Shown: piece by piece, positions 60,168 through 64,000 of the stretch
Layout of the letters: each line of letters opens with the position of its first letter
Position numbering within the stretch: the stretch's first letter is position 1
From: DYFT01 sp041695085
GTDB lineage: Bacteria; Bacteroidota; Ignavibacteria; UBA10030
Direction of reading: 5' to 3'
NCBI GenBank assembly: GCA_041695085.1
Contig: JBGFRO010000006.1
Location: 62,001 to 126,000 of the forward strand
DNA length: 64,000 nt
Notes under the pieces: model-generated
Told to the model about the DNA's origin: nothing
The model's database searches: none
Seen by the model: only the letters and a program-made list of their open reading frames with translations
Translations under genes and position numbers: made by a program

Positions 60168-61483
60168 GGTATCCAAAATTCTCAGGAACGGTATTCGCCT
60201 TATTGGTGACGCTCACCGGCGGTGTGCGATCTCAGGAAGTCTCAATGAGGTTGGAGGAGTGTGTGTCATTGGGACTGGAGCGAAGCAAGCCACTTCATAG
60301 CTCTGTCCTGCGAGCCGAGTTCGCAGAGGCGAAGGCGCGGGAGATTTCCGCCGGATTATACCCTTCGCTGAAGCTGCAGGCTGGTTACACGCAGTTGAGT
60401 GAAGTGCCGGAGTTCAAAATTCCACTGCCGGGATCTATAGTCGCTTTTCCCGTTATTCTTGATACCTATTCTACGCGATTATCCCTACAGCAACCTCTCT
60501 TTACCGGCTGGAAATTGCAGGGTGCAGTGAATCAAGCCGAGTACAACGCCGAGGCAGCGCGAATGGAAGTGGAACGAGATCGAACAGAGCTCATCTATAG
60601 CATTAAGCAAGCCTATTGGAATCTCTATCGCGCACAAGCGGTTCGACGGGTGATGGAGGAAAATCTTGCGGCACTTGCAACGCACCTCGAAGATGCCAAC
60701 AATCTCCTCAAACAGGGGATGCTGACGATGAACGAGGTCCTTCGTGTGCGCGTACAGCATTCTCAAGCCGAGCTGATGGAAGCAGATGCGGAAAACCAGG
60801 TGGAAATAGCCCGCTTGGCTTTGAATTCCCTGATCGGCATATCGCTCGAAACACGTGTGCTGCTTGCTTCTCAACTTACGCCGACCACAAAGGAGTACCC
60901 CGCTCTCAAAGAACTGCTTGATCGAGCAGTGAGTAACAGGGCCGAGATGAGAAGTGCGCTGGCCCGCGTGCGCGCGGCCGAAGCAGGCGTGACGTCGGCG
61001 AAAGGGGGATGGTTCCCTCAGGTCGTCCTGCTAGGCGGATACACCTATGCGCGTCCGAATCCGCGCGTGTTTCCCGCGAAGGATGAGTTCAAGGACACGT
61101 GGGATCTGGGGGTGATGCTCCAGTTCGATGTCTGGAATAATCTGACGTCGCTTCATCAGGTGACCGCCGCTCGAACACACTATGAACAAATGAAAGATGC
61201 GCACGAAGGGCTTCGCGATGCCATTACGCTGGATGTCACGCAAAGCTATCTCAACTACCAACAAGCCCAGCGCCGGATCGTTCTTGCAGAATTGAGTCTG
61301 AATCAGGCTGCCGAAAGCTACCGCATCACGTCTGAGAAATTCAAACTCGGCCTCAGCCTGAATGCCGATCTCCTCGATGCTGAGGTAGCTCTGCTGCAGG
61401 CCAAACTTCAATTGACGCAAGCTCACGTTGAGCATGAGCTGGCGCACGCTCGCCTCAATAAGGCAATCGGTGAAATTCCTTAG
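60164..61483 (+). CDS. TolC-family outer-membrane efflux protein, 439 aa
   Basis: A signal peptide (about 1-23, ending GVRSQ) precedes two OEP repeats of long helices and beta segments. Typical pieces are SLQQPLFTGWKLQGAVNQAEYNAEA, ELIYSIKQAYWNLYRAQ and LAELSLNQAAESYRITSEKFKLGLSLNADLLDAEVALLQAKLQL near the end. It forms the outer-membrane exit duct for this exporter. Its position between two ABC genes is unusual. Confidence 0.92.
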   Translation: MRYPKFSGTVFALLVTLTGGVRSQEVSMRLEECVSLGLERSKPLHSSVLRAEFAEAKAREISAGLYPSLKLQAGYTQLSEVPEFKIPLPGSIVAFPVILDTYSTRLSLQQPLFTGWKLQGAVNQAEYNAEAARMEVERDRTELIYSIKQAYWNLYRAQAVRRVMEENLAALATHLEDANNLLKQGMLTMNEVLRVRVQHSQAELMEADAENQVEIARLALNSLIGISLETRVLLASQLTPTTKEYPALKELLDRAVSNRAEMRSALARVRAAEAGVTSAKGGWFPQVVLLGGYTYARPNPRVFPAKDEFKDTWDLGVMLQFDVWNNLTSLHQVTAARTHYEQMKDAHEGLRDAITLDVTQSYLNYQQAQRRIVLAELSLNQAAESYRITSEKFKLGLSLNADLLDAEVALLQAKLQLTQAHVEHELAHARLNKAIGEIP

Positions 61484-61487
61484 TCGC

Positions 61488-62456
61488 ATGACAAAAGAAG
61501 AAAGAAACCTACACATGGACGGTAACGCTATCGTTGTAGAGAACCTCTCGAAAAGATTTGGATCCTTTACAGCAGTGGACAATATCTCTTTTCAGGTGAA
61601 GCGGGGAGAGATTTATGGATTTCTCGGCGCCAACGGAGCGGGGAAGTCGACGACCATCCGCATGCTCTGCGGATTGATCCAACCGAGTGGAGGGACGGCA
61701 CGGGTAGGTGGATTCGACATCTTGCGCGAACCGGAGCGTGTGAAAGAAAGCATTGGTTACATGTCTCAGAAATTCTCACTCTATGAAGATCTCACCGTTC
61801 TGGAGAACATCAATTTTTATGGGAGAGTCTATGGACTCAGTGCCGCGCAGCTTGCTGAGCGAAAAGAGTGGGTGCTGGAGATGGCGAATCTTCGGGGACG
61901 AGGGACGAGTATGACCGGCACACTGCCGGGCGGATGGAAACAACGACTGGCGTTGGGATGCGCCATTCTTCATCGTCCTCAAATTATCTTCTTGGACGAG
62001 CCCACCAGCGGGGTCGATCCCGTTATGCGTCGGAGGTTCTGGGAATTGATCAACGACTTGAGCGCCGAGGGGGTGACGGTGCTGGTCACGACACACTTCC
62101 TGGAGGAAGCAGAATACTGCAATGATATCATCTTCATCAACGCGGGAAAGATCATTGCGAGCGGCAGTCCAAAGCAGTTAAAAGAGAATTATCTGAAAAC
62201 CCCCATTCTGGAGATCCAATGTTCAAATGTCATCGAAGCAATGTCACTCATCGAAGGGCAAGCGTGGGCGGTGGAGACTTCAGTCTTTGGCACAAAACTC
62301 CACGTCAGTGTCGTTGATCAAGCGGCAGCCCGCATGGCCATTACCGCATTACTGCATCAACACGGTATCTCACTCACCGCCATCGATCGTATTACCCCAT
62401 CGCTCGAGGATGTGTTCATTTATCTCCTCGATCAGGAAATGAAGAAGGCGGCGTAG
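61488..62456 (+). CDS. ABC transporter ATP-binding protein 2 (YbhF C-domain-like), 322 aa
   Basis: Walker A GANGAGKST, Walker B IIFLDEPTSGVDP and a divergent signature LPGGWKQRLAL, as in the second half of YbhF. Start chosen at ATG 61488, 4 bp after the tolC stop; an alternative ATG at 61515 gives the more usual family length. The next permease gene begins 3 bp after the stop. Confidence 0.9.
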   Translation: MTKEERNLHMDGNAIVVENLSKRFGSFTAVDNISFQVKRGEIYGFLGANGAGKSTTIRMLCGLIQPSGGTARVGGFDILREPERVKESIGYMSQKFSLYEDLTVLENINFYGRVYGLSAAQLAERKEWVLEMANLRGRGTSMTGTLPGGWKQRLALGCAILHRPQIIFLDEPTSGVDPVMRRRFWELINDLSAEGVTVLVTTHFLEEAEYCNDIIFINAGKIIASGSPKQLKENYLKTPILEIQCSNVIEAMSLIEGQAWAVETSVFGTKLHVSVVDQAAARMAITALLHQHGISLTAIDRITPSLEDVFIYLLDQEMKKAA

Positions 62457-62459
62457 AAG

Positions 62460-63587
62460 ATGTTCTCGCGGCTGGCTCCACTCATCAAAAAAGAAGTGCG
62501 ACAGATCCTTCGCGACAAGCGGGTGTTGGTGATCCTGACACTTGTGCCAGCGATCATGTTGCTCATCAATGGATTTGCCCTCAATCTCGATGTCCGGAAC
62601 ATCCGGCTGGCGATTGTGGATCAGGATCGGAGTTCGTTCAGCCGACAATTCGTGAACAGCTTCATCACTTCCGGTTATTTCGAATTGCGGGCCGCACCGA
62701 CGACGACGAAGGAAGCACAGGAACTTCTCGATGCAGGAGCGATCACTGTTGTACTCGTTATTCCAGCAGGGTTCGGCTCGGATGTGCTCGCCGATGAGTC
62801 CGCAAAGATTCAGGTGCTTGTGGATGGGATGGATTCGAATTCCGCAACAACGATCATCGGTTACGTCCAGGTGATTACGCTCCAATACTCACAGAAGATT
62901 TTGATGGAGCAATTTGCACGAATGGGGATGGAAGCATACGTTCCTGTCCGATTGGAAGCCCGGATGTGGTACAATCCCGAACTGCGAAGCGCGAAATTTC
63001 TGGTGCCGGGGCTTATCGGTTTTATTCTCGCCATCACTGCCGTGATCGCGACCTCCCTTTCGATCGTTCGGGAAAAAGAGCGGAACACGATTGAGCAGAT
63101 CTCCGTTGCGCCCATCAAGCCGATGGAATTGATCGTAGGGAAAATGACACCCTACGTCTTTATTTCGTTGATCGCCGCGGCTCTTGTGATCGTGGCGGCA
63201 TATGTCCTGTTCGATGTCGAAGTCAAAGGGAGCCTCCTTCATTTGTTTGGAGCGACGCTGCTTTTCATTATCGCGGCGTTGGGCATCGGCCTCTTCGTCT
63301 CGACGATCGCCGATAGTCAACAAGTCGCCTTCCAAATCGCCTCGGTTGTTTCTATGCTGCCGACGGTCATTCTCTCCGGATTTCTCTTTCCCATCCGGAG
63401 CATGCCGTGGTGGCTGCAGGTGCTCTCCAACATCACTCCGGCAAAATTCTATCTCGTTATACTCCGGGGTATTGTGTTGAAAGGAGTGGGACTTGAGGCA
63501 TTCTGGGATCAGGTGTTGTATCTGATCCTCTATGCAACCGTATTGCTTTCCATCAGCGCTCTGCGCTTCAAAAGAAGCTTGGGGTAA
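62460..63587 (+). CDS. ABC-2 type permease (YbhS/YbhR-like), 375 aa
   Basis: Inner-membrane permease with an N-terminal helix (about 23-43), a long periplasmic domain (about 44-175) and five membrane segments after it. Motifs IRLAIVDQDRSSFSRQFVNSF and EKERNTIEQISVAPIKPMELIVGK are typical of the ABC2_membrane_3 family. Works with the second permease of the same operon. Confidence 0.92.
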   Translation: MFSRLAPLIKKEVRQILRDKRVLVILTLVPAIMLLINGFALNLDVRNIRLAIVDQDRSSFSRQFVNSFITSGYFELRAAPTTTKEAQELLDAGAITVVLVIPAGFGSDVLADESAKIQVLVDGMDSNSATTIIGYVQVITLQYSQKILMEQFARMGMEAYVPVRLEARMWYNPELRSAKFLVPGLIGFILAITAVIATSLSIVREKERNTIEQISVAPIKPMELIVGKMTPYVFISLIAAALVIVAAYVLFDVEVKGSLLHLFGATLLFIIAALGIGLFVSTIADSQQVAFQIASVVSMLPTVILSGFLFPIRSMPWWLQVLSNITPAKFYLVILRGIVLKGVGLEAFWDQVLYLILYATVLLSISALRFKRSLG

Positions 63588-63593
63588 ACGAAG

Positions 63594-64000
63594 ATGAAAC
63601 TGCATCGGATCCTTGCGCTCCTCAGGAAGGAGTTCGGACAGGTGGTGAAAGATAAAAAGATGTTGCCGATCATTTTCGTCGTGCCGGTGCTTCAACTCAT
63701 CCTTCTCGGCTTTGCCGCGTCACTCGACGTGAAGGACATCGTGCTTGTGGTGTGTGATTTGGATAAAAGCGTACAAAGTCGACAGCTCTTGGAACAGTTC
63801 ACCAACTCCGGTTACTTCACGATTGAGGAGAACACGAATCGCTACGGAGACGTTCAACAATTTCTCGACAATTACAAGGCTTCGGCTGCGATCGTCATTC
63901 CTACCGATTTTGGAAAACGCCTCCTGAGAAAGGAGCCTGCCAAGATTCAGATGTTGCTGGACGGTAGCGCAGGAAGCACCGCCGCGATCACCATGAGTTA
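63594..64000 (+). CDS. Second ABC-2 type permease, N-terminal 135 residues (runs off the window)
   Basis: ATG at 63594 is 6 bp after the previous stop and the frame stays open to the end of the window. The N-terminal helix (about 22-42) and KDIVLVVCDLDKSVQSRQLLEQF parallel the first permease, so the pair is homologous. The C-terminal membrane segments lie outside the window. Confidence 0.88.
   Translation, partial: MKLHRILALLRKEFGQVVKDKKMLPIIFVVPVLQLILLGFAASLDVKDIVLVVCDLDKSVQSRQLLEQFTNSGYFTIEENTNRYGDVQQFLDNYKASAAIVIPTDFGKRLLRKEPAKIQMLLDGSAGSTAAITMS

Noticed and set aside
1..64000. tRNA, rRNA or prophage genes
   Set aside because: None recognised by eye; a covariance search (tRNAscan or Infernal) would be needed to exclude small RNAs.

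Overview
The window comes from a Gram-negative bacterium. It encodes lipid A synthesis (lpxD, an lpxC-fabZ fusion, lpxA), BamA with two Skp chaperones, a TolC-type channel and type IV pilus parts. The lpxC-fabZ fusion and the order uppS-bamA-skp-skp-lpxD-lpxC/fabZ-lpxA fit the Bacteroidota/Chlorobi (FCB) assemblage. Several promoters look like ordinary sigma70 sites (TTGACA, 17-bp spacer, TATATT-like), and many genes have clear Shine-Dalgarno sequences; both are unlike typical Bacteroidia. An Ignavibacteria- or Kryptonia-like member is therefore my best guess, as an inference from gene content only. No rRNA, tRNA, CRISPR array, phage or transposase gene was recognised.

Region 1 (1-19441) is a surface and pilus region. 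A leftward operon of three glycosylation-type genes (GT2 polyprenyl-phosphate glycosyltransferase and two GT-C membrane enzymes, the last cut by the window edge) lies back to back with a small pilin-like gene that has its own terminator. Then come pilC and pilB rightward, a leftward operon of three minor-pilin-like genes, and a rightward run of pilT, a pilM-pilN fusion, a pilO-pilP-like gene, a short secretin and a large lipoprotein of three repeated Ig-like units. None of the four pilin-like proteins has the usual GFTLIE start, and none has Glu at mature position 5.

Region 2 (19497-32605) is mostly housekeeping: hemL, an SDR reductase and hemB; a leftward gltA-hemerythrin-hydrolase-udg run; a DUF4920 protein; an RluE-type pseudouridine synthase; an AbgT transporter; and clpC. 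Region 3 (32871-44393) is the envelope and lipid A operon followed by lipM, panB, surE and a phosphofructokinase with pyrophosphate-type residues. Region 4 (44394-45145) is a repeat-rich non-coding stretch.

Region 5 (45146-57221) holds two sodium-coupled amino acid transporters, a C39-like peptidase gene divergent from an ATP-grasp ligase gene, mutS, a DinB-family protein overlapping a DUF3109 protein, a 619-residue conserved protein of unknown function, and a DUF502 membrane protein. Region 6 (57615-64000) is a compact drug-efflux operon: TetR, a lipoprotein adaptor, ABC ATPase 1, TolC, ABC ATPase 2, permease 1 and permease 2 (truncated at the window end). It is YbhF/YbhS/YbhR-like, with the two ATPase halves split into separate genes around tolC.

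Intergenic regions contain several families of palindromic and dispersed repeats. Two are shared between distant loci: one between about 10.1 kb and 44.7 kb, the other between about 20.9 kb and 44.5-45.0 kb.
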